A DNA stretch of 64,000 nt, taken from the NCBI RefSeq assembly GCF_009733845.1, contig NZ_WNXZ01000004.1:248001-312000 (forward strand), written 5' to 3'. Every line of letters starts with the position of its first letter. Positions within the stretch are counted from its first letter, which is position 1. Source of the stretch: Pseudactinotalea terrae. GTDB taxonomy: Bacteria > Actinomycetota > Actinomycetes > Actinomycetales > Beutenbergiaceae. Of the stretch, positions 25,855 through 35,045 are shown piece by piece. The notes beneath the pieces are model-generated. The model made no database searches and was not told where the DNA came from. It saw nothing but the letters and a program-made list of their open reading frames with translations. Position numbers and translations under genes: made by a program.

Positions 25855-27455
25855 CAGAGGATCTCCTCGAGCTTGCGTGTTTGCCGGAACGCCAGTGCGG
25901 AGATGGTGCCCACGACGAGGAACACCAGGATCGAGAGCGCGGACGCCAGGCCGTAGTCGGAGCGACCGCCCGCCGCGCCCGAGATCTGGTAGATCATCGA
26001 GATGAGGATGTCGGTGTGCCCCAGCGCGGCCGAGGTGTCCGTGAAGCGCGGCCCGCCCCCGGTCAGCATGAAGATCAACGCGAAGTTGTTGAAGTTGAAG
26101 GCGAACGACGCGATCAGCAGCGGCGCTGTCGAGACGAGCAGCAGCGGCAGCGTGATCGAGCGCCACGTGCGCCAGCCGCCGGCACCGTCGATGCGCGCCG
26201 CCTCCATCACGTCGTCGGGCAGCGACTGCAGCGCACCGGTGGTGATGACGAACCAGTACGGGAAGCTCAGCCACAGGTTGACCACGAGCAGCGCGACCTT
26301 CGCGAGGAACGGGTCGCTGAGCCAGCGGATGTAGGCGTCGAAGAAGAACCAGTCGTTGATGAGGCCGTACTGGGGGTTCGGGTTGAGCATGCCTCGCCAC
26401 AGCAGCGCCGACAGGAACGCCGGGAAGGCGTACGGCAGCACGAACAGGGTGCGCATCAGCTTCCGAGCGCGCAGCCGGGTGTCGTCGAAGACGATCGCCA
26501 GCGCCAGCCCTACGAGGAACGCGCTGGCCACCGAGAGCGCGGCGAAGGCGAAGGTCCACAGCACGATCCGCAGGAAGGCGGTGCTGTAGTCCGCCTCGGT
26601 GAACGCGCGCGTGAAGTTGTCGAAGCCGACGTGGACCCGCCAGCCCACGGTCAGCGCGGTGCCGTCCTCGGCGACGAACAGCCCCTGCTGCTGATCTGCG
26701 TGGTAGACGACGCCGGAGGCTGTGTCGGTCATGGTGCCGGCGTCCTGGTCGTACTCCAGCGAGGACCGGTACACCGCGCCGGTGCTGCCCTCGCGGGTGC
26801 GGATCGAGCCCTCCTCGGCGTCCTCGCTCACCGGGACGCGGAGCGCGAGCACCGCCTCCTGCAGCTCCTGGTCGGTGAGCACGTCGGTGCGTGGCACCAC
26901 CTCCCAGCCGGGTACCTCCACGATCGAGGTGCCGTCCACCACCGCGTCCGGGGCGTCGGCCAGGGCCTCCTCGGCGGTTCCCACCCGGACGGTCTCGCCG
27001 TCGAGGATCGCGAACCCCAGCGCATCCTCGTCGCGGACCACCACGAGCGGGTAGCTGGGGGAGTCCTCGCTGCGCCGCTCGTTCTGGATCATGATGGCGT
27101 CCACGGCCTGATCCATCGTGGTGTTGTGGCCGGTGCTGTAGTTGGTGAAGGCGACGTAGCCCGTGTAGAGCATCGACCCGAGCTGGAACACCAGGAGGAA
27201 CAGCAGGCCGGGGACGATGTACTTCAGCGGCAGCGTGCGCTTGGCGAAGTAGATCCAGTCGACCACCACGAGGATCACGGCCGAGCCGATCGCGATGCCC
27301 CAGGACGACTGCAGGTATGCGGCCCAGATCGTGTAGACGCCGAACGCGTTCACGAGCGCCATCAGCAGCAGCTTGACGGCGTAGCCGGGTCGCCAGTTCC
27401 GGGCGTGGGAGGTCGTGGGCAGCGGTTCTGCCCCGCGGGTTGTCGTCACTGACAT
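25854..27455 (-). CDS. ABC sugar transporter permease, MalF/GanP type with large extracytoplasmic loop
   Basis: A 533-residue permease. Helices at about 25-65 and 77-100 are followed by an unusually long extracytoplasmic region (about 105-275), like the P2 loop of MalF/GanP. A six-helix permease core follows, with the EAA motif E-A-A-R-I-D-G-A. The large loop normally helps dock the binding protein. The ATG at 27455 is the first good start after the intergenic hairpin. It is co-translated with the MalG-type gene. Confidence 0.92.
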   Translation of the reverse strand: MSVTTTRGAEPLPTTSHARNWRPGYAVKLLLMALVNAFGVYTIWAAYLQSSWGIAIGSAVILVVVDWIYFAKRTLPLKYIVPGLLFLLVFQLGSMLYTGYVAFTNYSTGHNTTMDQAVDAIMIQNERRSEDSPSYPLVVVRDEDALGFAILDGETVRVGTAEEALADAPDAVVDGTSIVEVPGWEVVPRTDVLTDQELQEAVLALRVPVSEDAEEGSIRTREGSTGAVYRSSLEYDQDAGTMTDTASGVVYHADQQQGLFVAEDGTALTVGWRVHVGFDNFTRAFTEADYSTAFLRIVLWTFAFAALSVASAFLVGLALAIVFDDTRLRARKLMRTLFVLPYAFPAFLSALLWRGMLNPNPQYGLINDWFFFDAYIRWLSDPFLAKVALLVVNLWLSFPYWFVITTGALQSLPDDVMEAARIDGAGGWRTWRSITLPLLLVSTAPLLIASFAFNFNNFALIFMLTGGGPRFTDTSAALGHTDILISMIYQISGAAGGRSDYGLASALSILVFLVVGTISALAFRQTRKLEEIL

Positions 27456-27477
27456 CGTCTCGCCTCGTTGAGGTGGG

Positions 27478-27508
27478 CCGTGGGGGCCGGCAGCACCGGC
27501 CCCCACGG
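27478..27508 (-). terminator. Intercistronic hairpin between binding-protein and permease genes
   Basis: A perfect 13-bp stem, CCGTGGGGGCCGG (27478-27490) with CCGGCCCCCACGG (27496-27508), and a 5-base loop. It fills the gap between the binding-protein stop (27515) and the permease start (27455). Such structures stabilise the upstream mRNA or partly terminate transcription, giving more binding protein than permease. Confidence 0.7.
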
Positions 27509-27514
27509 AGGGGG

Positions 27515-28780
27515 TCAGCCGATCGCGCCGTTGATGTCGGCGATCATCTTGTCCCAGGCGGGGCCGGCCTCGGCCGCGCCGGAGATGATGCTGGCCTGCG
27601 TCACGCCCCAGAAGTCCCAGACGCTGTTCATCTCGGGGATCGACGGCATCGGGGCACCGTTCTCGGCCGCGGCGAGGAAGCCGGTCAGCACCGGGTCGTC
27701 GGCGAGGGAGTCCGCCACCGCGTTCATCGCGGGCGGCCGCGGGTCGGAGGTGTAGATGGCCGTCTGTGCCTCCTGCGTCGCCATGTAGTTGACGAGGAAG
27801 TCGGTCGCGAGCAGCTGGTTCTGGCTCTGCGCGCTCAGATAGAAGCCCTGCACGCCCACGAACGGAGCCGCGGTCTCGGGGCCGGCCGCCGGGATCGGGT
27901 CGACGGCGATGGTCAGGCCCGCGTCCTCGTACTTCGCCACGTTCCAGGGCCCGTCGATGATGTACGGGGAGTTGCCCGCCATGAACTCGGCCTCGGCGAT
28001 GTCGAGCGTGATGTCGGTGTTGAGCAGGCCGGTGCCGGTCTGCCCGTTCTCGGCCAACCAGGTCGCGAACGCCTGACCCCCCTCTTCGCCCATGCCCAGC
28101 TCCGAGGCGTACGAGCCGTCGTCGTTCTGCTGGAACACCGGGGCGCCGAACGAGGTCTGGAACGCGTAGTAGGTGTACGCGTCGCCCTCCGGGCCGGTCT
28201 TGATCAGGAACGGGTACTGCGCGCCCGTGGCCTCGCCGCTGGCGACCATCTCCTCGAAGGTGCCACCCACCGGGTCGGGGGCGAGCTCGGTGTTGCGGAT
28301 CAGCCCGACGGACTCGACCGCCGTCGGCAGCCCGTAGAGCTGGCCCTCCCAGGTGAAGGCCTCGAGCGAGACGTCGGAGAACTCGGAGGTCTTGTCAGCG
28401 AGGTCGACCGAGGAGATCACGCCGTTGACGATGAAGGAGCCCAGCCAGTCGTGCGCTCCGACGGCGATGTCGGGACCCTCGCCCGTGGGCACGAGCGCGA
28501 GGAAGTCGCTCCTGATGTCGCCGAACTCCTTCTGCACCACGGTGACGGCGACGCCGGTCTCCTCCTCGAACTTCTCGGAGGCAGCGATCACGCCGGGCTC
28601 GCGGTTGGCGTCGACCCAGATGACGATCTCGCCGGCGCCGCCGGCAGCGGCGCTGGTGGTCTCCTCGGCGCTGGAACCGGTGGTGGGTTCCGCCTCGTTC
28701 CCACCACCTCCGCCGCCTCCGCAGGCGGCGAGCAGTGCTGTCGCGGACAGGGCCGCGACACCGACGATGAGTTTCCGCAT
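27515..28780 (-). CDS. ABC transporter sugar-binding lipoprotein (MalE/GanS type)
   Basis: A 421-residue extracellular solute-binding protein. The lipoprotein signal peptide ends in A-L-L-A-A-C (Cys20 lipidated), followed by a Gly/Ser/Thr-rich linker to about residue 48 and then a family-1 solute-binding fold: I-V-I-W-V-D-A-N-R, G-P-D-I-A-V-G-A-H-D and Y-I-I-D-G-P-W-N. By context it captures galacto-oligosaccharides or galactan fragments. It lies 27 bases after the GH42 gene and is followed by the strong hairpin. Confidence 0.92.
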   Translation of the reverse strand: MRKLIVGVAALSATALLAACGGGGGGGNEAEPTTGSSAEETTSAAAGGAGEIVIWVDANREPGVIAASEKFEEETGVAVTVVQKEFGDIRSDFLALVPTGEGPDIAVGAHDWLGSFIVNGVISSVDLADKTSEFSDVSLEAFTWEGQLYGLPTAVESVGLIRNTELAPDPVGGTFEEMVASGEATGAQYPFLIKTGPEGDAYTYYAFQTSFGAPVFQQNDDGSYASELGMGEEGGQAFATWLAENGQTGTGLLNTDITLDIAEAEFMAGNSPYIIDGPWNVAKYEDAGLTIAVDPIPAAGPETAAPFVGVQGFYLSAQSQNQLLATDFLVNYMATQEAQTAIYTSDPRPPAMNAVADSLADDPVLTGFLAAAENGAPMPSIPEMNSVWDFWGVTQASIISGAAEAGPAWDKMIADINGAIG

Positions 28781-28807
28781 GGCTGTTCCTCTCAGGTGGT
28801 GCCGCCG

Positions 28808-30856
28808 TCAGGCATGAGCGGCGGCTCGGGTGCGATCGGACGGCAGGCTGGTCACCGCGGCCCGGATGACAGCGACGTCACCCGGGTCCACGGCCAGGAT
28901 CCCGCCGACCGGTGCGTGGCCGAGCAGAGCGTCGTGACCGTGGACCGGCACGCGCGCTGCTTGGCCTGTGTGGTTGATGACGAAGGTGAAGCTGTGCTCG
29001 GCACCCGTGCGGGTGACGACCTCGACGCCCGGCTGGTCGGTGCCGGCCAGACCGGCATCCCGGTAGGCGGGCGCGAGCACGGCGGCGAGCCCGGCCATGT
29101 CGGGGCAGGCGCTGACGTACCAGGCGGTCCCTGCGCCGTGCACGTGCCGCGTGACGGCCGGCTCGCCGGGCGCGTAGCCGTCCCGATACGTCCCGACGGC
29201 GGTGGCGCCGGTGAGTACGACGGCCTCCTGCCAGACCGTCCCCGGCACGGGCTGCCCCGCCACGTCGATCGTGACGCTCTCGTCCTCGCGCAGCGGCAGG
29301 TACTCGTGCACCTGGATCCCGAGCACCTCGGACAACGGTGCCAGGAACCCTCCCTCGTGCACGGCGTCGTGCTCGTCCACCACCGCGCTGAAGCAGCCGA
29401 CCACGAGCGTGCCGCCGTCCTTCACGTACGCCGTGAGGTTCGCCGCGGCCGCACGGGTGAGCAGGTAGGACGCCGGCGCGAGCACGAGCCGGTAGCCGGA
29501 CAGGTCGGCGCGCGGGTGGGCGAAGTCGACCGTGAGGCCGTCGCGCCACAGCCGCTCGTACCAGGTCCGGATCCGCTCCTCCGGGTCGAGCCCGACGCTC
29601 GGGCGCCACGGCAGCCGCTGCGCCCAGTGGGACTCGGCGTCCCACAGGATCGCGACGTCGGCCTGCACGCGGGTGCCGGCGACCTCGCCGAGGTGGTCCA
29701 GCTGCGCGCCGAGCTGCACGACTTCGCGCCAGGTCCGGGTGTCGCGACCGGCGTGGGGCAGCATCGCGGAGTGGAACTTCTCGGCCCCCACCCGGGAGGC
29801 GCGCCACTGGAAGTACATGACCGAGTCCGAGCCACGCGCTACGTGCGCAAGCGAGTTCCGGCGCATCTCACCCGGCTGCTTGGCCACGTTGCGGGGTTGC
29901 CAGTTGACACCGGAGGTGGAGTGCTCGAGCAGCAGCCACGGCCGGCCGCCCGCGAACGACCGGCTGAGGTCGGCGGCCATCGCGAGGCCGATCTCCGGCT
30001 CGGCATCGGCGGCCGTGAGGTAGTGGTCGTTGCTGACCACGTCGACCTCGGCTGCCCACGCCCACAGGTCGGTCGTGGGGCAGCTGCCCGCCATGAAGTT
30101 GGTGGTGATCGGCTGGGCCGCGTGCGCACGGATCGCGTCCCGCTCCGCCAGGTAGCAGGCGCGTAGCTGGTGATCGGTGAAGCGGTGGAAGTCGAGCTGC
30201 TGGGAGGGGTTCGGCGCCGACGGCGTGGGCCCGGGCAGGTCGACGTGCTCCCAGTCGGTGTACTGCTGCCCCCAGAACGCTGTGCCCCAGGCGGTGTTGA
30301 GCTCCTCGAGCGAGCCGTAGCGGTCCTGAAGCCAGCCGCGGAACGCTGCCCGGGCGTGGGAGGAGAAGTCCTCGCCCACGGGTGCGCCGTACTCGTTGTG
30401 CACGTGCCACAGCACCACGGCAGGGTGGTCCGCGTACCGCCGCGCGAGCGCGCCTGCGATACCGACGGCGGCCCGCCGGTACTCCGGTGAGCTCGGCGAG
30501 GCCATTCCCCGCGAGCCGAACCCGAGCGGCACACCCTCACGCGTGACCACACGGGCGCCCGGGTAGGTGGCGAAGAACCACGCAGGAGGGGACGCCGTCG
30601 GGGTCCCGAGATCGATCGCGATGCCCGCCTCGTGCAGGAGATCGATCACGGTGTCCAGCTGGTCGAAGTCGTAGACACCCTCGCGGGGTTCGACGACGGC
30701 CCAGCTCCACAGCCCGATCGTCACCATGCTGACGCCGGCCTCCCGCATGAGCGCGATGTCCTCGCGCCACTTCTCGAGCGACCACTGCTCGGGGTTGTAG
30801 TCGCCGCCGAAGGCGATACGACTCCGCATCCGAGGGTGCGGCCAGCCGTCGGTCAT
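28808..30856 (-). CDS. GH42 beta-galactosidase
   Basis: A 682-residue GH42 enzyme (clan GH-A) that releases galactose from beta-galactosides and galacto-oligosaccharides. Domain A is a TIM barrel (about 14-390), with acid/base Glu155 in H-V-H-N-E-Y-G and nucleophile Glu311 in L-L-L-E-H-S-T. Domain B is trimerisation-like (about 400-605) and domain C a beta domain to the end. Q-W and N-P-E-Q-W near the N-terminus are typical. No signal peptide, so it is cytoplasmic. ATG 30856 has GGAG upstream. It is the first gene of the operon, and the order GH42-SBP-permeases-GH53 matches a gan-type galactan system. Confidence 0.93.
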   Translation of the reverse strand: MTDGWPHPRMRSRIAFGGDYNPEQWSLEKWREDIALMREAGVSMVTIGLWSWAVVEPREGVYDFDQLDTVIDLLHEAGIAIDLGTPTASPPAWFFATYPGARVVTREGVPLGFGSRGMASPSSPEYRRAAVGIAGALARRYADHPAVVLWHVHNEYGAPVGEDFSSHARAAFRGWLQDRYGSLEELNTAWGTAFWGQQYTDWEHVDLPGPTPSAPNPSQQLDFHRFTDHQLRACYLAERDAIRAHAAQPITTNFMAGSCPTTDLWAWAAEVDVVSNDHYLTAADAEPEIGLAMAADLSRSFAGGRPWLLLEHSTSGVNWQPRNVAKQPGEMRRNSLAHVARGSDSVMYFQWRASRVGAEKFHSAMLPHAGRDTRTWREVVQLGAQLDHLGEVAGTRVQADVAILWDAESHWAQRLPWRPSVGLDPEERIRTWYERLWRDGLTVDFAHPRADLSGYRLVLAPASYLLTRAAAANLTAYVKDGGTLVVGCFSAVVDEHDAVHEGGFLAPLSEVLGIQVHEYLPLREDESVTIDVAGQPVPGTVWQEAVVLTGATAVGTYRDGYAPGEPAVTRHVHGAGTAWYVSACPDMAGLAAVLAPAYRDAGLAGTDQPGVEVVTRTGAEHSFTFVINHTGQAARVPVHGHDALLGHAPVGGILAVDPGDVAVIRAAVTSLPSDRTRAAAHA

Positions 30857-30904
30857 GACACTCCGTTGGGTCGTGGGTAGTGGGTCGTTCGTCGTCCCAG
30901 CCCA

Positions 30905-30922
30905 ACTGGGACCGGTCACAGT
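30905..30922. promoter_or_regulatory. LacI-family operator in front of the galactan operon
   Basis: ACTGGGACCGGTCACAGT is an 18-base palindrome with 16 of 18 positions symmetric and the central CG typical of LacI/GalR sites. It lies 49 bases upstream of the GH42 ATG, just downstream of a weak promoter-like TTGCTC-17-AAGACT on the minus strand, where bound repressor would block initiation. Confidence 0.72.
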
Positions 30923-30972
30923 CTTACCCACGAGAGCGATCGAGCAACACCGCAGAACATGATCGTTATGGG

Positions 30973-30990
30973 ACTGTGACCGTGCACAGT
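30973..30990. promoter_or_regulatory. Second LacI-family operator, in front of the regulator gene
   Basis: ACTGTGACCGTGCACAGT is an 18-base imperfect palindrome (14 of 18 symmetric, central CG). It is closely related to the site at 30905-30922 and reads in the mirror orientation. The two centres are 68 bases apart. It lies 56 bases upstream of the regulator GTG, consistent with autoregulation and possible looping between the two sites. Confidence 0.68.
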
Positions 30991-31045
30991 TGGCTCAAGC
31001 GTCGATGCGTGCGTGAACGCGGCCGGGCCGTTCTAGAGTCAGCGG

Positions 31046-32053
31046 GTGGAGCAGCGCCGACGACCGACGATCCGCGATGTCGCGGCCGCAGCAGGCGTCT
31101 CGCGCGGCACGGTCTCGCGCGCGCTGAACGGTGATCGATGGGTCTCGCCCGCGGCGCTGGCTGCCGTCGAGCGCGCCGTCAAGGAGACCGGCTATCGCGT
31201 CAACCAACATGCACGCAGCCTCGCCACCGGGCGTGCGAACTCGCTGGCGTTCTTGCTGACCGAACCGCAGCACCTTCTCTTCGCGGACCCGAACTTCGCC
31301 TCGTTGCTCCGTGGCGCGGCGGATGCGCTCGCCCAGCGAGGGCAGACGTTGATCATGCTGGTGGCCGGCACGCCCGCCGAGCGTGAGCACGTGGTCAGCT
31401 ACCTGGCGGCCGGTCACGTCGACGGCGTGCTGCTGATCTCCTCGCACGAGAACGAGCCGCTGGTGGAGAGCCTGCTGACCGAGCAGATCCCGGTGGTCGC
31501 CTGCGGGGTGCCGCTCGGCCACGCGCGTGACGTCGCCTGGGTCTCGGTGGACGAGGAGCACGCGGCCCGGACCATGGTGGCTCACCTGCGTTCACGGGGG
31601 CGTGAGCGGATCGGGTGCATCGTCGGCCCGCTCGACACCCCCGGTGGCCGGTTCCGGCTCGACGGCTACCGAGCCGAGGTCGCCGAGCTCGAGCTCGGCG
31701 AGGACCACATCGCCTACGGCGACTACTCGGTGGCCTCAGGTCGGCGCGCCATGATCGAGCTCCTCGACCGTGCCCCCGACCTCGATGCGGTCTTCGCGGC
31801 CAACGACCTCATGGCCACGGGTGCGCTCGCGGTGCTGCGGGAGGCCGGGCGGCGGGTGCCGGAGGACGTGGCGGTCGGCGGTTTCGACGACACCGCCGCG
31901 GCCGCCGAGGCCAGTCCACCGATGACGACGATGCGACAACCCTTCGGGGCCATCAGCGCCGAGATGGTCTCGGTGCTGCTGAGCATGGTCGAGGGTGGTC
32001 GGCCCAAGTTCGTGACCCTGCCGGCCGAGCTCGTGGTGCGCGAGTCGACCTGA
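31046..32053 (+). CDS. LacI family regulator of the galactan operon
   Basis: A 335-residue LacI/GalR repressor. The N-terminal helix-turn-helix is V-A-A-A-A-G-V-S-R-G-T-V-S-R-A-L (about 11-26), with the hinge helix following near residue 50. The periplasmic-binding-protein-like effector domain spans about 62-335 (V-F-A-A-N-D-L-M-A-T-G-A and V-A-V-G-G-F-D-D-T-A are typical). The start is GTG at 31046. It diverges from the GH42 gene across a 189-base gap containing two matching operators. This supports it as the galactan-responsive repressor; the inducer is probably galactose, galactobiose or a similar oligosaccharide. Confidence 0.9.
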   Translation: MEQRRRPTIRDVAAAAGVSRGTVSRALNGDRWVSPAALAAVERAVKETGYRVNQHARSLATGRANSLAFLLTEPQHLLFADPNFASLLRGAADALAQRGQTLIMLVAGTPAEREHVVSYLAAGHVDGVLLISSHENEPLVESLLTEQIPVVACGVPLGHARDVAWVSVDEEHAARTMVAHLRSRGRERIGCIVGPLDTPGGRFRLDGYRAEVAELELGEDHIAYGDYSVASGRRAMIELLDRAPDLDAVFAANDLMATGALAVLREAGRRVPEDVAVGGFDDTAAAAEASPPMTTMRQPFGAISAEMVSVLLSMVEGGRPKFVTLPAELVVREST

Positions 32054-32057
32054 CGGG

Positions 32058-32684
32058 TCAGTGCCCCCGGTCGATCCACTCCTGGCGGTGCGGTGCCTCG
32101 GCGCCGATGCTCGTGTCGTCTCCGTGGCCGGTGTGGACCACCGTCTCGGGCGGCAGCGTGAGCAGCCGCCCGGTGATCGAGTCGATGATCGTGGGGAAGT
32201 CGGAGTAGGAGCGGCCGGTCGCGCCGGGCCCGCCGTTGAACAGCGTGTCGCCCGTGAAGACCCGGTGCAGCGCCGGCAGGTGGAAGCACACGGCGCCCGG
32301 GCTGTGGCCGGGAGTGTGCAGGACCACGAGCTCCTCACCGGCCACGGTGAAGCGCTGCCCGTCGGTGAGCTCGCCGTCGGGGGCGACGTCGTGCACCACG
32401 TCCCACAGCATCCGGTCCTCGGGGTGCAGCCAGATCTCCGACTCGGTGGTCTCAGCCAGCTGCCGGGCGGCACCGATGTGGTCGTCGTGAGCGTGCGTGA
32501 GGAGGATCCCGGCAACGTCTCGCTCACCCACGGCCGCCAGGATCGCCGTCGCGTCATGCGCGGCGTCGATGATGACGCACTCGGTCTCGTCCCCGACCAC
32601 CCAGACGTTGTTGTCGACGTCCCAGGTTCCGCCGTCGAGCGAGAAGGTGCCCGAGGTGACGACGCGTTCGACGCGGAGGGTCAT
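32058..32684 (-). CDS. MBL-fold hydrolase, probable S-formylmycothiol/thioester hydrolase partner of MscR
   Basis: A 208-residue glyoxalase-II-like metallo-beta-lactamase-fold enzyme. Zinc ligands are in L-T-H-A-H-D-D-H (about 63-70), the next His in T-P-G-H-S-P-G (about 127), the bridging Asp in F-T-G-D-T-L-F (about 146) and the last His near T-G-H-G-D-D. In mycobacteria and relatives an MBL gene follows mscR and is thought to hydrolyse the S-formylmycothiol produced by it. Here the start overlaps the mscR stop (TGATG), giving strong coupling. Cytoplasmic. Confidence 0.88.
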   Translation of the reverse strand: MTLRVERVVTSGTFSLDGGTWDVDNNVWVVGDETECVIIDAAHDATAILAAVGERDVAGILLTHAHDDHIGAARQLAETTESEIWLHPEDRMLWDVVHDVAPDGELTDGQRFTVAGEELVVLHTPGHSPGAVCFHLPALHRVFTGDTLFNGGPGATGRSYSDFPTIIDSITGRLLTLPPETVVHTGHGDDTSIGAEAPHRQEWIDRGH

Positions 32685-33769
32685 CAGATCATCACCACCG
32701 AACGCAGCACCGCACCGTCGTGCATCTTGGTGAAGGCTGCCTCGACGTCGCCAAGACCGATCCTCTCGGTGACGAACTTCTCCAGCGGCAGGCGACCCTG
32801 CAGGTACAGGTCGATCAGCATCGGGAAGTCGCGGCTCGGCAGGCAGTCGCCGTACCAGGAGGACTTCAGCGAGCCGCCGCGGCCGAACACGTCGATCAAC
32901 GGGAGCTCGATCGTCATCGTCGGGTTCGGCACGCCGACCAGCACGACCGTGCCCGCGAGGTCGCGTGCGTAGAAGGCCTGCTCGTAGGTCTTCGGGATGC
33001 CGACGGCGTCGATCACCACATCTGCGCCGTTGCCGTCTGTCAGCGCCTGGATGGCTTCGACCGGGTCGGTCTGACCGGAGTTGACGGTGTGCGTGGCACC
33101 CATCTCGGTCGCCCACTCGAGCTTGGTGTCGTCGAGGTCGACGGCGATGATCGTGGCTGCGCCCGCGAGCCGGGAGCCCATGATCGCGGCGTCACCGACG
33201 CCGCCGCAGCCGAAGACCGCCACGCTGTCGCCGCGGCCCACGCCGCCGGTGTTGATGGCGGCGCCGATGCCGGCCATCACCCCGCAGCCCAGCAGGCCGG
33301 CGACCTCGGCAGCCGCGTCAGGATCCACCTTCGTGCACTGGCCCGCGTGCACCAGTGTCTTCTCGATGAAGGCGCCGATGCCGAGCGCGGGGGAGAGCTC
33401 GGTGCCGTCCTCGAGCGTCATCTTCTGCGCCGCGTTGTGCGTGTTGAAGCAGTACCACGGGCGACCGCGAAGGCATGCGCGGCACTGACCGCAGACCGCG
33501 CGCCAGTTGAGGATCACGTAGTCACCGACGGCGACCTCCGTGACGCCGTCGCCGATCGTCTCCACCACGCCCGCCGCCTCGTGGCCGAGCAGGAAGGGGA
33601 ACTCATCGTTGATGCCGCCGTCGCGGTAGTGAAGGTCGGTGTGGCACACGCCGCACGCCTGCACCTTGACGATCACCTCGCCCGGGCCCGGGTCGGGGAC
33701 GACGATCGGGACGACCTCGACCGGGGCGCCCTTGGCTCGGGCGATGACGCCCTGGACAGTCTGTGGCAT
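32684..33769 (-). CDS. mscR: S-(hydroxymethyl)mycothiol dehydrogenase (mycothiol-dependent formaldehyde dehydrogenase)
   Basis: A 361-residue zinc-dependent medium-chain alcohol dehydrogenase that oxidises the formaldehyde-mycothiol adduct with NAD. The catalytic zinc region is C-G-V-C-H-T-D-L-H (about 38-46), with G-H-E-A-A-G-V (about 63). Structural zinc cysteines are in [15 protein letters not shown] (about 93-107). The Rossmann motif is G-C-G-G-V-G-D-A-A (about 188). Presence of this enzyme indicates a mycothiol-making actinobacterium. It begins 4 bases after the ECF42-like sigma gene and is coupled to the MBL hydrolase, so the detoxification pair may be read from the sigma-gene transcript. 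Confidence 0.93.
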   Translation of the reverse strand: MPQTVQGVIARAKGAPVEVVPIVVPDPGPGEVIVKVQACGVCHTDLHYRDGGINDEFPFLLGHEAAGVVETIGDGVTEVAVGDYVILNWRAVCGQCRACLRGRPWYCFNTHNAAQKMTLEDGTELSPALGIGAFIEKTLVHAGQCTKVDPDAAAEVAGLLGCGVMAGIGAAINTGGVGRGDSVAVFGCGGVGDAAIMGSRLAGAATIIAVDLDDTKLEWATEMGATHTVNSGQTDPVEAIQALTDGNGADVVIDAVGIPKTYEQAFYARDLAGTVVLVGVPNPTMTIELPLIDVFGRGGSLKSSWYGDCLPSRDFPMLIDLYLQGRLPLEKFVTERIGLGDVEAAFTKMHDGAVLRSVVMI

Positions 33770-33773
33770 GCCC

Positions 33774-35045
33774 TCAACCTAGCCGAGACGCCTCTCTCGC
33801 GCGGCGCTCGAGGAGGGTGCGCTCGGCGAGGTTGCTGGTCGCCCGCGCAGCTCGGCAGAAAGCCTCCGCAGCCGCTGCGTGCCGGCCCGCTGACTCGAGG
33901 AGCTCACCTTCGACGGCCGAGCGCTGCGGGTAGTCGACGAGTTCGTCTGGGGGCACCGTGGCCAGGATCGCGAGCCCGGCCTCGGGACCGTGCGCCTGCC
34001 CGTGCGCCGCCGCGCGGTTGATCGTGACCACGGGGTTCGGCCAGAGCCGGGCGAGCACGTCGTACAGGGCCGCGATCTGCCGCCAGTCGGTCTCCGCCGT
34101 GCTCGGCGCCACCGCGTGGCAGCCGGCGATCGCCGCCTGCACGCCGTACCGCCCGACCGTGCCGAGATCCTGCACCCTGGCCAGGGCTGCGAGACCGCGG
34201 GTGATGTGCCCGCGGTCCCACCGCCGTCGATCCTGGTGCTGGAGCAGAACGGGTGCGCCGCTCGCGTCGATCCTTGCTCGCCCGCGCGCCTCGGTGAGCT
34301 CCAGCAGCGCGAGCAGACCGTGCACCTCGGCGACGTCCGGCAGCAGCGCGGCGGTCCGGCGCGCCAGCCGCAGCGCCTCATGGCTGAGCTCGGGGCGCAT
34401 CCAGTCGTCGCCGGCGGTGGCGCTGTAACCCTCGTTGAACACGAGGTAGATCACCTCGAGCACGGAGTCCAGCCGTGGCGCCAGGTCGACGGCGGTGGGC
34501 AGCTCCAGCTGGATCCCGCGGTCGCGCAGTGCCTTCTTCGCGCGAGAGACGCGCTGGCCCGCGGCACTGCTGGGGATGAGGAACGCGCGGGCGATCTCGT
34601 CGGTGCTCAGCCCACCGAGGCAGCGCAGGGTGAGCGTGACCCGGTACTCGCGCTTGAGGGCGGGGTGGCAGGCGGCGAACAGGAGCGCGAGCTCGTCGTC
34701 ACCGACGGCATCGTCAAGGCGGCTCTCGATCTCGTCGCGCTCACCGGTGTGGGTCTCGGCTCGCGCACCGAGGGTCTGCATCGTGCGGTGGTGCAGGGCA
34801 TCACGGCGGGACCGGTCGATCGCGCGGCGCTTCGCCGTCGTCATCAGCCATCCTCCTGGGTTGGGTGGTGGGCCCGTGGTGGGCCACTGCTCCAGGGCCG
34901 TCACGAGTGCGTCCTGGGCGAGCTCCTCGGCGAGCGAGAGGTCGCCCGTGTACCGGGCGAGCGCCGCGATCAACCTGGCGGACTCGATCCTCCAGATCGC
35001 CTCGACGGCGGCTCGCCCGGCCTCGGCCAGGCTCGGGTCGGACAC
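33774..35045 (-). CDS. ECF42-group RNA polymerase sigma factor with TPR-like C-terminal extension
   Basis: A 423-residue ECF sigma factor. Sigma-2 is at about 18-85 ([16 protein letters not shown]) and sigma-4 at about 125-180 ([17 protein letters not shown]). A C-terminal region of about 240 residues follows ([21 protein letters not shown]) of the DUF6596/TPR-like type that defines ECF42. These proteins need the extension for activity and are paired with DGPF/YCII genes. Exactly such a gene is directly upstream, with adjacent stop and GTG start codons. The inducing condition is unknown. No clear ECF42 promoter was found in front of the cluster. Confidence 0.9.
   Translation of the reverse strand: MSDPSLAEAGRAAVEAIWRIESARLIAALARYTGDLSLAEELAQDALVTALEQWPTTGPPPNPGGWLMTTAKRRAIDRSRRDALHHRTMQTLGARAETHTGERDEIESRLDDAVGDDELALLFAACHPALKREYRVTLTLRCLGGLSTDEIARAFLIPSSAAGQRVSRAKKALRDRGIQLELPTAVDLAPRLDSVLEVIYLVFNEGYSATAGDDWMRPELSHEALRLARRTAALLPDVAEVHGLLALLELTEARGRARIDASGAPVLLQHQDRRRWDRGHITRGLAALARVQDLGTVGRYGVQAAIAGCHAVAPSTAETDWRQIAALYDVLARLWPNPVVTINRAAAHGQAHGPEAGLAILATVPPDELVDYPQRSAVEGELLESAGRHAAAAEAFCRAARATSNLAERTLLERRAREASRLG

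Noticed and set aside
24973-28780. Missing ABC ATPase as evidence of a broken transporter
   Set aside because: Gram-positive oligosaccharide importers commonly share one MsmX/MsiK-type ATPase encoded elsewhere, so absence from the operon is normal.
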